Part shown: one piece after another, positions 1-10,640 of the stretch | Layout: each line of letters opens with the position of its first letter | Numbering within the stretch: the stretch's first letter is position 1 | Assembly (NCBI GenBank): GCA_013339765.2 | Contig: JABSTR010001148.1 | Span: forward strand, 310,001 to 374,000 | DNA: 64,000 bases | Direction: 5' to 3' | DNA from: Haemaphysalis longicornis | Taxonomy: Eukaryota; Arthropoda; Arachnida; Ixodida; Ixodidae | Translations under genes and position numbers: made by a program | Notes under the pieces: model-generated | Database searches by the model: none | The model's input: only the letters and a program-made list of their open reading frames with translations | What the model was told of the DNA's origin: nothing

Positions 1-548
1 TCGTGGTTGCACTGGCGAGATTCCAAAGGAGGCTAGTTCTTTCAAGTTAAACAAAGTTGTAAATTGTCTTCGTGGTTCCTTTAACTTTTATATGTATTCT
101 TTAACGTTAAGGTTCCTTTAACGTTAGATATCTAGTTTCGAAATTGAAATCTGACAAAGAAAACGCTTTTAGATGGTGTTAAAACAGCAATACGAAAACA
201 ACATTTGAAGTTTTCCCTGCTTGCCGACGAGCTCCAAGTGTAACGCCCCCATTTATACATAGCAGCACCCGGTTCGACACGTTTAGATGTCCAGCTAGGT
301 TCTAAGATCAAGTATAACTATCACATCACATGTATGAAAAATAAAATGGCCTATTGCCACTAGGGGGTAATTGAAGCATTTTGCATCGAAAAGGAAGGAT
401 GCCAGCCAACCGCCTGTTATGCTATCAGTCGCCGAGTTTGCCTTTTAAATGCAGAGCATTTCAGTAACTCACGATGTCACCCGCGTTGTCCCGTCGTAGT
501 CCGCACCCCTCCCCCTACACTATATAAAAGAAAATACTATCCGGCGCC
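1..548. other. unassigned AT-rich sequence
   Basis: No coding region, structured repeat or RNA gene could be supported here. The stretch is AT-rich, with several short repeats of a CTTTAACGTTA-like word near 80-125. Confidence 0.5.
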
Positions 549-622
549 AGGTTTCGATCCCTCGACCCTGCGGGCGGAACGCAATGTACATGGTGCTCTA
601 CCCACTGCGCCACAAAGCCGAC
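549..622 (-). repeat. tRNA-like SINE head
   Basis: Read on the minus strand, this has an A-box-like GCAGTGGGTAGAGCACC and a B-box-like GGGATCGAAACC at tRNA-like spacing, so it looks like an RNA polymerase III promoter. A T/A-rich stretch follows (toward 520). A similar head lies at 13,650-13,737. A decayed true tRNA is less likely because no acceptor stem is visible. Confidence 0.6.
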
Positions 623-625
623 ACA

Positions 626-1619
626 GAATTGGAGGCTACGGACGCGCCTTATATCCTTGACTCATTTTACTGGTGACGAGCGCTCTCTCGTCAGCAGTTG
701 CCACAAGTGCAACAACATTAACGTAACGCAAACTACTTAACGTCGTGCGCCCCCGGAAATGCTCTGCATTTGATCGTGCCCCTCGCGAGGGGGATGTTGA
801 CGCTACCTCTTGCAGAGACCGAGTGCAACCGCCGAGAACAAGGTCCCACGAGCGGCGCGCGCGCCGTGGACTGGTGGCGCCATCTGTCATATGCGACGCG
901 ATTTGCTTTTATTGAAAACGGGAGACCGCTGGTCTAAACAGGGGAATGGAAAGGGGAGAGGGTAGTAAAAGCACTGGGACTATAGTTGATGACAGGGTAA
1001 GAGTGCAGCTCCGCCCACAAGCGTTGTTTGGCCGCTAGCTGACTCTCCGTGGTTAGAAAAAATAGTTCGTTATATTGCAGTTGTTTATACCCATGATTAC
1101 TAATATGAGCGGCTGACAGTATAACCATCTGATTATGATGTCGTTTATATATGTTTCATTCCGAAGAATGAATGATTTTCACAGGAAAAAGAAAAAGTCG
1201 TCCTCATTGAAAACTGGCTCAGGAGAAAAAAAAATTACTCACTAAAACAAAGGTTATTCTTGATAGAAACTATTCCCGGTGTATTTTATACTTAAATCAA
1301 AGCTATCTGTGATTGTTTTACTGTTAGACAACAGAAATAAACATATAAACAACGCGCACACGATTTTGGAAAAAGACTTATAGATTGTGCAGTGGCATTT
1401 TTGTGGGTTTGTACACGTGTTGTATGATTTTATTCAGTGATTTGATTGTTGTTCCCCGCGATCTTGCCAGGTGGTAGATTGTAATGCACACGATGCGATG
1501 ACGGTGGCTTTGATTATATGTATGTATGTATATGAAGGGGGCGTGAGGATACGTCCTGCCTGAGTGCCGAGCGATCAGAAGCAGGCGAACTGCGACGGAG
1601 ACGGGCGAGCGCCGGTGGT
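626..1619. other. unassigned sequence
   Basis: Open frames of 84 and 64 codons on the minus strand (636-890, 934-1,128) show no recognisable domain and are probably chance. No RNA gene or repeat was recognised. Confidence 0.4.
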
Positions 1620-3590
1620 GAGAGAGAGAGAGAAAATGACTTTATTGAAGGTTCCTGCGGAGGGTAGGGACCTCGGCCACGCTGGGCCTGCCCTTCCTAG
1701 ACGAGTATTACGTCGTCCCCGAAGCAGTGCCTCGCGGGCGTCGGCGCGGTCGGTGCGTGGTGGGTGTTCGGGTGTTGACCCGCCGACCCCCCGACGACGC
1801 TTCCCTGCGCTTCTGCCCTGCGAGAGCAGCCTCGAGCCGCTGGATAGTTCGTAGTTGCACCTCGTGCTCACCCGAGTTCATGGCATACGTAATGTCCTCG
1901 GGCAGGCGCGTTGCACCGTCTGCCTCCAGCGAGTGTCGCTCACATCCCCACAGCAAGTGGGCTAGCGTTGCGTTCGTTCTCGCGCACACACTGCACAGCA
2001 CACTTTCGTAGACCTCTGGACACACGTGGCGCGCCAGCACCGGGGTGATCACCGAGTTCGTTTGCAGTTGTCTGTATAGCACGGCTTCCGCTCTGGTGAG
2101 GTTGGGGTGGGGGGGTGGCTTGAGTCGCCTGCCGAGCCTGTACCACTGTAGTATTTCCCCGTACGACGCGAGGGGTTCTTGTTCGGTTTCTGGGTGCCCG
2201 TCCGCCGGGGAGGAGCGGGGGGGCGCCTCGCGGTTGGAAAGTTCTCGCGCGGCGGCGTCCGCTGTCTCGTTGCGGTTGGGGTGCCTGCTGGCTTCGACGG
2301 TCGTGTGCGCCGGAAACCAGCGGATGTGAGTGACCGGCGTCGCCAGCTCGCCGGACGTTGCACGACACTGCAATGTACTCACTGCCCTATCGCACACTGT
2401 GTTCTTAGCGTAGTTCGCGATGGCCGAAACGCGAGTCACTAAGCACTGTGGTACACCGCGGTGTGTTAGCGCGAGCGCGATCGCCACCTCCTCTGCCTGT
2501 AAGGCGGTCGGAGCACGGACACTGCACGCACTGTATACATCACCAGTTGTAGCCTTCACCGCCACGGCCACGTAGGTGTTCGGGCGGTCTGGGTATCTCG
2601 CTGCGTCCACGTAGAGGGCGCCCGTATCGTTTGTGTGCGCCTCGGTGAGGGCCTTGGCCCTGGCCGCCCTGCGTCCCGGATTGTGATCGGGGTGGACGTT
2701 GCGGGGCAGCGGGAGTACCTTGATGCGTTGGAGCATCTCTCTTGGGAGGCTCTGTGTGTTTTGCGGTTCCGTCCCCGCTCGGCCGCGGCCGTAGCCAAGC
2801 CGTTCGAGGATATTCCTACCGGCCCTCGTGGATGAGAGGCGGTCGAGTTGCGTTGTTCTCTGGGCCTCGCTGATTTCCTCCAGGGTGTTATGGAGGCCCA
2901 GTTGCAGTAGTCGTTCTGTGCTGGTGCTGTTGAGTAGCCCCCAGCGCGGCTTTGTAGGTCTTGCGAATGGCCGCGTTGATCTTGTCTCTCTCGTGTTTCT
3001 TCCACGGGTGAAAGGCCCCCACGTAGGCCACGTGGCTCATGGCGAAGGATTGTACCAGCCGTAGGAGGCTGGTCTCTTTCATTCCGTGACGTCTTGTGGA
3101 TATGCGTTTGATGAGGGCGGGTGGCGATGCCCAGCTTCGTGATGAAGCGGTCCACCGTGGCGCCGTTGCTTCGGCTTGCTTCGAGGAGCATGCCGAGGAC
3201 TCGGAGGTTGCTCACTTTGGGGATGACGGTGCCGTCGCTCGTGCGTAGTGTGATCGTGGTGGAGTCTTCCTCTGCTTTCTTGCGGGTACCTGCCCGGTGG
3301 TGGGATGATGAGCAGTTCGGACTTTTGCGGGGAACACCTCAGCCCGGTGGTTGGCCAGGTGGTCTTCAATGGCGTCGACTGCCTCTTGTAGTGTCGTTTC
3401 GATGTGGCCGTCGCCGGTGGTGATCCTGCGTGGAAGAGTGCGAGCGCGGTTCTGTCGGCTCCATGGCTCGATTCAAACTGCCGGCCGCGTGACTCGTGCC
3501 TCGTGGCTCGCGGCTCGGGACGATCTGCAGTCATGCGGTGCACTGTTCCGGCGGTGCGAGCTCCCTCGGCAGCCGCGGTTCATCTGCTAC
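1620..3590 (-). mobile_element. 5'-truncated I-type LINE, 3' half
   Basis: On the minus strand the order is: remains of the RT palm end (SPQKSELLIIPP near 3,290-3,325), the RT thumb (SNLRVLGMLLEASRSNG, about 3,160-3,212), an RNase H domain, a cysteine-rich C-terminal segment (CSVCARTNATLAHLLWGCE), and a 3' end with AATAAAGTCATTTTCTC running into (TC)n at 1,620-1,645. RT, RNase H and a terminal Cys motif in this order are typical of I-group LINEs. The RT catalytic half is missing: the element stops against the TATG array at about 3,590. Several frameshifts in the RT part show that it is dead. A related, less damaged copy is at 11,632-13,625. Confidence 0.85.
1708..2736 (-). pseudogene. LINE RNase H domain and C-terminal Cys motif
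   Basis: A 342-codon open frame on the minus strand. RNase H motifs in order are LYVDAAR (first Asp), AEEVAIALAL (Glu), a segment VTRVSAIA where relatives read VITDSQEA, and NETADAAARE (last Asp). The second catalytic Asp therefore appears lost. The C-terminal part holds CSVCARTNATLAHLLWGCE, a Cys-rich motif also seen in the copy near 11,900. The frame would remove RNA from the RNA-DNA hybrid during retrotransposition, but without the core Asp and with no intact RT upstream it is presumably non-functional. The end of the frame (1,708-1,850) is low-complexity and may run past the true stop. Confidence 0.8.
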
Positions 3591-3621
<31 letters not shown>

Positions 3622-3786
3622 TGTATGTATGTATGTATGTATGTAGTATGTATGTATGTATGTATGTATGTATGTATGTATGTATGTATGTATGTATGTA
3701 TGTATGTATGTATGTATGTATGTATGTATGTATGTATGTATGTATGTATGTATGTATGCATGCATGCATGCATGCAAGTATGTATG

Positions 3787-3896
3787 TTTGATAACAGCGC
3801 TAGGACAGGACACAGAGGAGACGACACGAGACTGGGCGCTGTCCTAGCGCTGTTATCAAACTACCAACATGCCCGTATTACTACCGTTTTTCAATG
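3787..3896. repeat. foldback unit, copy 1
   Basis: A 21-bp arm, TTTGATAACAGCGCTAGGACA, is followed by about 32 bases and then its perfect reverse complement ending at 3,860. A conserved tail runs to TTTTTCAATG at 3,896. The unit sits between TATG arrays on both sides. It is repeated at 4,061, 5,445 and 6,411. It may be a small foldback transposon or the terminal part of a retroelement; no coding capacity. Confidence 0.9.
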
Positions 3897-4060
3897 TATG
3901 TATGTATGTATGTATGTATGTATGTATGTATGTATGTATACATGCATGTATGTATCTACGTAGGCACGTTTGTATGCATGTATGCATGCACATATGTAAA
4001 TGCATATACATGTCTGTATGTATGTATGTATGCATGCATGCATGCATGCAAGTATGTATG

Positions 4061-4170
4061 TTTGATTACAGCGCTAGGACAGGACACAGAGGAGACGACA
4101 CGAGACTGGGCGCTGTCCTAGCGCTGTTATCAAACTACCAACATGCCCGTATTACTACCGTTTTTCAATG
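4061..4170. repeat. foldback unit, copy 2
   Basis: Nearly identical to the unit at 3,787, with one change in the left arm (TTTGATTACAGC). It again lies between TATG arrays and has the same tail to TTTTTCAATG. Confidence 0.9.
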
Positions 4171-4250
4171 TATGTATGTATGTATGTATGTATGCATGTA
4201 TGTATGTATGTATGTATGTGTGTGTATGTATGTATGTATGTATGTATGTG

Positions 4251-4925
4251 TGATGAAGTGCCGGTGGACGCGGAAGAAGAGGAGACCGAGCGCGCAGCTG
4301 TAAGGAGTGCGTGCGGCCAATCGAATCTGGCCGGTGAACAGTGGATGCTTGTGACGCGCTGGGCTGGAGAGCGCGCCCCTGTGATCATGTTCGGGTGAGA
4401 ACCTGGGTCGCAACCGCTGCTGGGTCCGTGAGCCGTCCGCCGCTTATCACGACAACCCGTGGGCTGGCCATGCCTGGAGTTGGTGACGCGCTGGGCGAGA
4501 GGGCGCGGGTCTGGATTCACCTGGAGGTGGAACCCTTCGCCCCCACCCGCTGCTACGCCATCGAGCCGTGACTCATCGCAAGGTCGACGATGCCTTCCCG
4601 ACGTCCTGTGCCTGGTTGCGACGTGGCCTAGAACCGGTCATCGAGCCAGCCGCGCCGTGACGTCCCCGTCGACCCCGCATGCACCGGGACTTCAACACCC
4701 TGAGGGGCTGAGACAAAACCCCGTAGGACGCTTTCTTTCTTTATTGCGAACATTTCCGTGTTAGCCTTTTGCCATTTTTGTAACGCTTATATCTTTAGCC
4801 TCGCGTGTGTGCTTCCCTGCCCTGTCTTCTGCTTTTTCTCGCGTCATGTATAAAGCAACGTTTACTCGCGCACGCACTGGCCACTGACTCGTGACTTTCA
4901 CGCCAATCCTGGGCCCATTCATTAC
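4251..4925. other. GC-rich unique insert between TATG arrays
   Basis: A non-repetitive, GC-rich block that interrupts the microsatellite. It contains two similar segments, each with GTGACGCGCTGGGC (near 4,350 and 4,480), suggesting an internal duplication of about 130 bp. No domain was recognised in any frame. It could be a captured genomic fragment or a retroposed sequence. Confidence 0.5.
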
Positions 4926-5444
4926 AGTATGTATGTCTGTCTGTCTGTATGTATGTATGTATGTATGTATGTATGTATGTATGTATGTATGTATGTATGT
5001 ATGTATGTATGTATGTATGTATGTATGTATGTATGTATGTATGTATGTATGTATGTATGTATGTATGTATGTATGTGCGTATGTATGTATGTATGTATGT
5101 ATGTACGTAGGTACGTATGTATACGTATGTACGTATCTACATATGCATGCATGCATGCACATATGTACATACACATGTATGTATGTATGTGCGCATGGAT
5201 GGATGGATGTACGTATATATGCATGCATTTATGTATGTATGTACGTATGTAAGTACGTATGTATTAATGCATGCATGTATGTATGTATGTACGTAGGCAC
5301 GTTTGTATGCATGTATGCATGCACATATGTAAATGCATACACATGTCTGTATGTATGCATGCATGCATGCAAGTATGTATGTATGCATGTATGTATGTAT
5401 GTATGTCTGTATGTATGTATGTATGTATGTATGTATGTACTTAA

Positions 5445-5554
5445 TTTGATAACACCGCTAAGACAGGACACAGAGGAGACGACACGAGACTGGGCGCTGT
5501 CCTAGCGCTGTTATCAAACTACCAACATGCCCGTATTAATACCGTTTTTCAATG
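5445..5554. repeat. foldback unit, copy 3
   Basis: Same foldback unit with small changes in the left arm (AACACCGCTAAGACAGG) and the same tail ending TTTTTCAATG. TATG arrays lie on both sides. Confidence 0.9.
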
Positions 5555-5620
5555 TATGTGTGTATGTATGTATTTATGTATGTATGTGCGTATGTGCGTA
5601 TTTATGTATGTATGTGAAAA

Positions 5621-5745
5621 GAAAACTGAACAAGGTAAAAGCACCATTGTTGCCAACGTTTCAGCAGACTTGCTGACGAAACGCAAGTCTCTGCTGAAAC
5701 GTTGGCAACAATCGTGCTTTTACCTTGTTCAAAGTTTTCTTGTGT
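5621..5745. repeat. foldback with hammerhead-like motifs
   Basis: A palindrome whose arms read ACAAGGTAAAAGCACCATTG and its near reverse complement (to about 5,735). The right arm contains CTGACGAAACGCAAG...CTGAAACGTTGG, which fits the CTGANGA-stem-GAAAC layout of the minimal hammerhead ribozymes known from Penelope-like elements. A related sequence is at 36,832-36,940. Likely a PLE terminal remnant; ribozyme activity is not shown. Confidence 0.55.
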
Positions 5746-5866
5746 TCTCTACCATCTTCAAAAGTTCAACTGCTCCCTGTGTGTATGTGCGTATGTATGT
5801 ATGTATGTATGTGTGTATGTATGTATGTATGTATGTATGTATGTATGTATGTATGTATGTATGTAT

Positions 5867-6102
5867 TGTAAGCACTCCCTACGGCGGCAGACATTAGAAG
5901 CCGTATGTGGACATTTTCCTTAGTGGCTATGCGCCAGATGCTATGTGCCACCGGCCTCACTCGCCGCGCACATCGTCATCCACGCTATCATCTCCGGTGT
6001 GTTTTGGAATCTCGGCGCTCGACCTGAGATCGCTAGCCTGTCGCTCTCTGCGGGATTAGTTTAATAAACCGGTGCCCGACGACTCCTGGCATGTGCCTCA
6101 CA
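5867..6102 (+). mobile_element. candidate solo LTR (236 bp)
   Basis: Starts TGTAAGCACTCCC and ends GTGCCTCACA, so it has TG...CA ends. It carries a polyadenylation-like AATAAA near 6,063, close to its 3' end, and lies inside a TATG array. No clear target-site duplication is visible, because the flanks are microsatellite. The strand is inferred from AATAAA. Confidence 0.45.
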
Positions 6103-6285
6103 CTATATATGTATGTATGTACGTACGTAGGTACGTATGTATACGTATGTACGTATGTACATATGCATGCGCATACGCACACATATGTATATAAGTGTGT
6201 ATGTACGAGCGTATATATGCATGTATGTGTATGCATCTATTATGTATGTATGTATGTATTGTATGTATGTATGTATGTATGTATG

Positions 6286-6317
<32 letters not shown>

Positions 6318-6410
6318 CATGCATACATGCATGCATGCATGCATGCATGTATGTATGTTTGTATGTATGTATGTATGTATGCATGCATGTATGTGTGTAT
6401 GGATGTATGT

Positions 6411-6536
6411 TGTACTTAGTTCGATAACAGCGCTAGAACAGGACACAGAGGAGACGACACGAGACTGGGCGCTGTCATAGCGCTGTTATCAAACTAAGTA
6501 TGTACCAACAAGCCCACATTAACACCGTTTTTCAGT
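6411..6536. repeat. foldback unit, copy 4
   Basis: The most diverged of the four units, with a longer palindrome: the outer bases TACTTAGTT are mirrored after the right arm as AACTAAGTA. The tail reads ACCGTTTTTCAGTG. The left arm has one extra mismatch (AGAACAGG) and the right arm another (GTCATAGCG). Confidence 0.85.
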
Positions 6537-6566
6537 GTATGTATATATGTATGTATGTATGTTTAC

Positions 6567-7379
6567 GATTAACCGTTTCAGTGGCTAGTAGCGCTTAGTT
6601 CCGTGGTCTTGTCCAAGTTTTGTTTTGCGTTGTATCCATCATGCGCCTATTGCATACGGGTGCTAATGAAAACCCGCCCATACTTTTTTCTTGACACACT
6701 CTTCTCACAGCACTATTTATTTGTCCACTCTCACATGACATGCTCTATATACATGCTATATACATCCTGTGGCAATCTTACCCCAGTTCAAACGATACAA
6801 TATAAAGCCACCGTAATTAAGATATAGCCTGCTCATTTTATACAAATGCTAAGTCACTGTTAAAAAATTACAGCATTCTTTCCGTTGCAAATCTTGCTAA
6901 ATGCAACCTCAATGGCTTACTTTTCCGTACTATTAATAACGGCCCTCCTTCGGTAATTTTCTCCAATACTTGTATCAATCAAAACAATCAGGTGCAGCTT
7001 TCAGGCTCATCGCAGTTCTTTCAGATGAAATTACTCTAGAGGTAATTTAAAGAATTTTGGCATTGTTAATACTGAGGGTAAAAGCTTGCATTGTGCGGAG
7101 TTTCAAGTTTTGCTATTAACTCTACTACGTTCCACAGCCATGGAAACTATCCAATTGAAATGTATGGGTCGTGGCGTTTGACAGCGAGTAACGCAAAACT
7201 ATTTAGATTTCTGGAAGGAATGTTTACAGCGTTCGTGTACAAGTCGACACCCTGCTCCATGCGAAATATCACTTTCCTGCAGTGGTTCCTCTAGGTTCCT
7301 CAGAATTCGAGAAAGCTGGGGCTGAGGGGGGTCTCAGCTATTGTAAATATTTTTTTCCTTACAGTCTGAACTAATTACG
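6567..7379. other. unassigned AT-rich sequence
   Basis: AT-rich, short frames only. It may belong to the CR1-like LINE whose C-terminus follows at 7,390, but no motif supports this. Confidence 0.35.
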
Positions 7380-7790
7380 GCAAAGAAATGTTCCATTTTC
7401 ATCGATTGCTGTTTGGAACTCCCTACCCAAGTCTATTAAGAAGTAAATACATTGCATCACATAAAAAATGCTTTAATTTCTTGGGTCATCCATTTATATT
7501 TATCACTGTCCGTTGCCGTAGTCATGACGACTTCATACCTTTACCCGTTTAAGCATCTTATCTTCCTTTTCAATTGCTATGACCGGTAACTATTCATGTG
7601 TGTCATGTTTTTATGTACTTTCTTGGTTTTGAAGATTTGTTGGTATTGTTCTTAATGTCTTGTACACAATATGCAGTTTCTTAAATGGCTGTAACGACTA
7701 TTTATTACCATGTGCGCGCAATTGATCATTTAAGCTGTTTATCTCATGTGCTTCTTTGTGTAACTTTAATTTATGCTCATACTGTTAAAA
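7380..7790 (+). mobile_element. CR1-like LINE C-terminus and 3' UTR
   Basis: In the plus strand at 7,396-7,450 the translation FSSIAVWNSLPKSIKK matches the WNxLP motif near the end of CR1/Jockey/L2-type RT proteins. An AT-rich 3' UTR appears to follow to about 7,790. The 5' part is not visible. Confidence 0.5.
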
Positions 7791-7830
7791 GGTCGAACTG
7801 AACTCTTTGACTTTCGGATAACATTCTGTG

Positions 7831-7915
7831 TACCGTATTTTCACGATTCTAACGCGCACCTTTTTTTCGCTAAAAGTAGGATGAAAATTTGCGTGAGCGT
7901 TACAATGGGGCACCA
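7831..7915 (+). repeat. MITE end, TACCGTATTT family
   Basis: TACCGTATTTTCACGATTCT followed by AACGCGCACC is the terminal sequence of the MITEs at 43,825, 44,694 and 58,193. Only this end was found here, so the copy is truncated or its other end is unrecognisable. Confidence 0.6.
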
Positions 7916-8215
7916 AAACCAAAATCGTCTTTCGATGTTCACCGCTCCAGTATTTAAGTAAGCAGGAGCTGGATAGGAAAGTTTAATAAGCGGATGGTAT
8001 TTTTGCTGCCACAGTTGTGTGCGTCAAATAAAATGTATTCTGCCAGGTACGTGGTGTCACGTCTTTTATATCTGCGCGGTAGAATCGGCGTCAGGTTATT
8101 TTTTAGCATATAGGGAAAAAATTAATCACGATTACTGTACTCCCTAATGTAATATTTTTGCACAGCGCGAGCTGCGGTATTCTCGTTCACAGCGCATATA
8201 TCTGCGCCTCAGGAA

Positions 8216-8566
8216 GTGATCATGTGGTCAACGAAAGCACGGCGGCTACACGTACGCTACTCTGCCGTCCTCTCGCAGCGCGTAGCCGCCACCGCCGAGA
8301 ATGTCGTGTGTAAATTCTTTACTGATTGCGTTCAATTTTTACTGATAAATGTGAATAAAACAAAAGCAGTACTTTTTCGACCGAAAGACAAACTCTCTGC
8401 TGCACCAACGGTTTACCTTGGGAGAGACATATAATCCATGTGGGGGATAGTGTGAAAGTTTTTGGAGTACATTTTTCTAAAAACCTGACCTGGGACTGTC
8501 ACGTCGAACACATTTATAAGAACAGCTGTAAAACCGCTGGCGTCATCAATAAATGTTGCCATATAC
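8216..8566 (+). pseudogene. CR1/L2-like LINE RT fragment, left part
   Basis: The plus-strand translation includes LLINVNKTKAVLFRPK and, after a frameshift, VKVFGVHFSKNLTWDCHVEH and CKTAGVINKCCHILPEH, typical of the RT thumb region of CR1/L2-like LINEs (LNxxKTK and KVLGVxFxxxLxWxxH). The protein is cut after LPEH by the insertion starting at 8,578, and resumes as LPEHNKLLLY at 13,740. Confidence 0.75.
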
Positions 8567-8577
8567 TACCTGAACAT
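8567..8577. repeat. outer target-site duplication, left
   Basis: TACCTGAACAT, identical to 13,738-13,748. It bounds the RTE-containing insertion into the CR1-like LINE. Confidence 0.8.
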
Positions 8578-8859
8578 CATCATCAGTCTGTGTACGTCCA
8601 CTGCAGGGCAGAAGCCTCTCCCATAGTTTTCCAATGATCCCGGTCCTATGCTAACAGCATGCGACAAATTTATTTCCGAAAGCTTCTTAGCCTCATCTGC
8701 CCACCTAACTTTCTGCCGTCCCCTGCCACGCTTGCCTTCTCTAAGGATCCACTCTGTTGCCCTTAATGACCAACGGTCATTTTGCCTTCGCATTACATGC
8801 CCTGCCCAAATCCGTGTCTTCTTCTTAATTTCTACTAATATGTCCTTAATCCTTAACAT
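8578..8859 (-). pseudogene. RTE LINE C-terminal region
   Basis: Contains RIKDILVEIKKKTRIWAGHV and RWSLRATEW, the conserved end of RTE proteins, then the 3' terminus FCPAVDVHRLMMM encoded by the GATGATGATG tail. The same segment occurs at 38,030-38,230 on the plus strand. Confidence 0.8.
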
Positions 8860-9017
8860 GTGTTTGTTCTCTCACTCACTCCGCTATAGTCTTGTCCTTT
8901 ATTTTTACACCTATCGTCGTCCGTTCCATTGCTCGCTGAGTCTTCCCCAAATTAAGTTGAACTCTCTTAGTGTGCCTCGTTTCTGCCCTGTAGGTGAGTG
9001 CCGGTAAGATGCAGCTG

Positions 9018-10408
9018 TCATACACTATCATTCTTCAGGGACAATTGTAGGCTGCCATTCATTATCTGAGAATGCCTGCTGAATGCACTCCACCCCATTC
9101 TTATCCTTTCAATTATCTTTGACTCATGGTTGGGATCCGGGGTCAAAACATGGCCTAAGCTGATATATTCGCTTACCACTTCCACTGCCTCTCCATCTAT
9201 CTCAAACCGCTGTGCTGTCCCGAGGTTATTGATCATTGATTTAGTTCTAGATGCATATTAGTTTTCATGACGAAGAGTCTCTCTGCTTGTCCAGTGCGAT
9301 AATCATGCTTTGCAATTCGTCCCCCGAGTTACTGAGCAAGGCAACATCATCGGCAAATCTGAGGTTACTGAGGTATTCCCCATTAGCCCTTACGCCCACC
9401 TGTTCCCCATCCAATGTTCTGAATACCTCTTGTAAACATGCTGTGAATAACATTGGGGAGAATGTGTCTCCTTGTCTGACGCCCTTCCTTATAGGATGTT
9501 TTACTGCTCTTCCTATAGAGGACTATGGTAGCTGTGAACCTCTTGTATATACCCTGAGTATTCTGACGTAATGCTCGTCTACACCCTCGTACCGTAATGC
9601 CTGAATGACTGCTGAGGTTTCAAACGGGTGAAATGCTTTCTCATAATCTACGAAGGCTAATATGGCGGTCGAGTACACTCCGGACATTTCTCTATCACCT
9701 TATTGATCGTATGAATACGGTCTATTATTGAATAGCCTCTACAAAACCCTGCTTGTTCATTAGGTTGACTCAAATCTAAGGTAGCAGAGATTCTGTTAGC
9801 GATTAAATTGGTAAGTTTACCTTGTAGACAACTGAGAGTAAGCTGGTCTGGCTATAATTCTCCAAGTCCTTCTTGTTACTTTTCGTATGATTTAGGATGA
9901 TGCTCACGTTCTTCCAAGATTCCGGTACACTCGCGAGGCATTTCGTGTACAGGTTTCGCAGTTTTTTTAGTAAAATGTGCCCGCCATCCTTCAAGAGGTC
10001 TGCGGTTATCTAACCCTCACCAGGTGCTTTTCCCCCTTGCATTTCATTCAAAGACTTCTTTACTTCTACTATAGGGATGTCTACCTCCTCTGAACTACTT
10101 CCTCGTTCGGTATTATCCTGGATGTCCCGGCTACTGTGCAGGTCTGTATAAAACACTTTGGCTAGTATAACTATTTTATCCCTATTCGTGGTGACATTGC
10201 CTTGCTTGTCTTTAAGTGCATACATGTGATTTTTCCCCACGCCAAGACGTCTCTTCACTGCTTTCAGGCTACCTCCGTTCTTTACAGCGTATTCGATCCT
10301 CTCCATATTATACTTCCGTGTGTCAGCTGTCTTACGCTTATTGATTAAGTTCGAAGACTCCACTGGTTCTATTCTGTCCGCGGGGGGGAAGGCTTCATGC
10401 TTTGCCAT
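9018..10408 (-). pseudogene. RTE LINE reverse transcriptase
   Basis: Broken RT. In order on the minus strand: a linker with MQGGKAPGEG (about 10,010-10,040, the GKAPGxDG motif), SWKNVSIILNHTKSNKKDLE and NYSQTSLLSVVYK (9,803-9,994, normally LFKKGDxxDxxNYRPISLL), LFTACLQEVF (9,450), LRFADDVALLSNSG with the catalytic FADD at 9,346-9,357, and FEIDGEAVEVVSEYISLGHV (about 9,200). It would copy RNA into DNA at a nicked target. At least four frame breaks make it inactive as read. Confidence 0.85.
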
Positions 10409-10640
10409 TTCCTAATTAAATCTTTCGTGTCCTGGGAAGGTTTGCCATCATCCCTTCAGGCGATCTTGCGTACGAGTTCTATTGCACATTCTGTTATAAT
10501 GCGTGTAAGAGTGTCGCTCGCTTCTTGTGTCGTAAGCTCTGCTTCCTCGGTAAGAGCTGAATATCGATTGTGCAGCGCGATTCTGAGAACTCCAACTCTT
10601 CGTCTTGCTTTTAGCTTCCTCGTCTTGCTTCGTCTTGCTT

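Larger units (their letters stand above)
3591..6566. repeat. (TATG)n microsatellite archipelago
   Basis: Long (TATG/GTAT)n arrays with TGCA and TACG variants lie at about 3,591-3,786, 3,896-4,060, 4,170-4,250, 4,926-5,440, 5,555-5,615, 5,788-5,866, 6,105-6,412 and 6,537-6,563. They are separated by foldback units, a unique insert and a candidate LTR. Frames of MYVC or HTYI repeats on both strands come from this repeat and are not genes. Confidence 0.95.

Noticed and set aside
3591..6480. Long frames of MYVC and HTYI repeats on both strands
   Set aside because: Direct translation of (TATG)n; open because the tetranucleotide has no stop in several frames.
3591..6566. CRISPR array
   Set aside because: Repeats are microsatellite; the four foldback units are unevenly spaced and the setting is eukaryotic.
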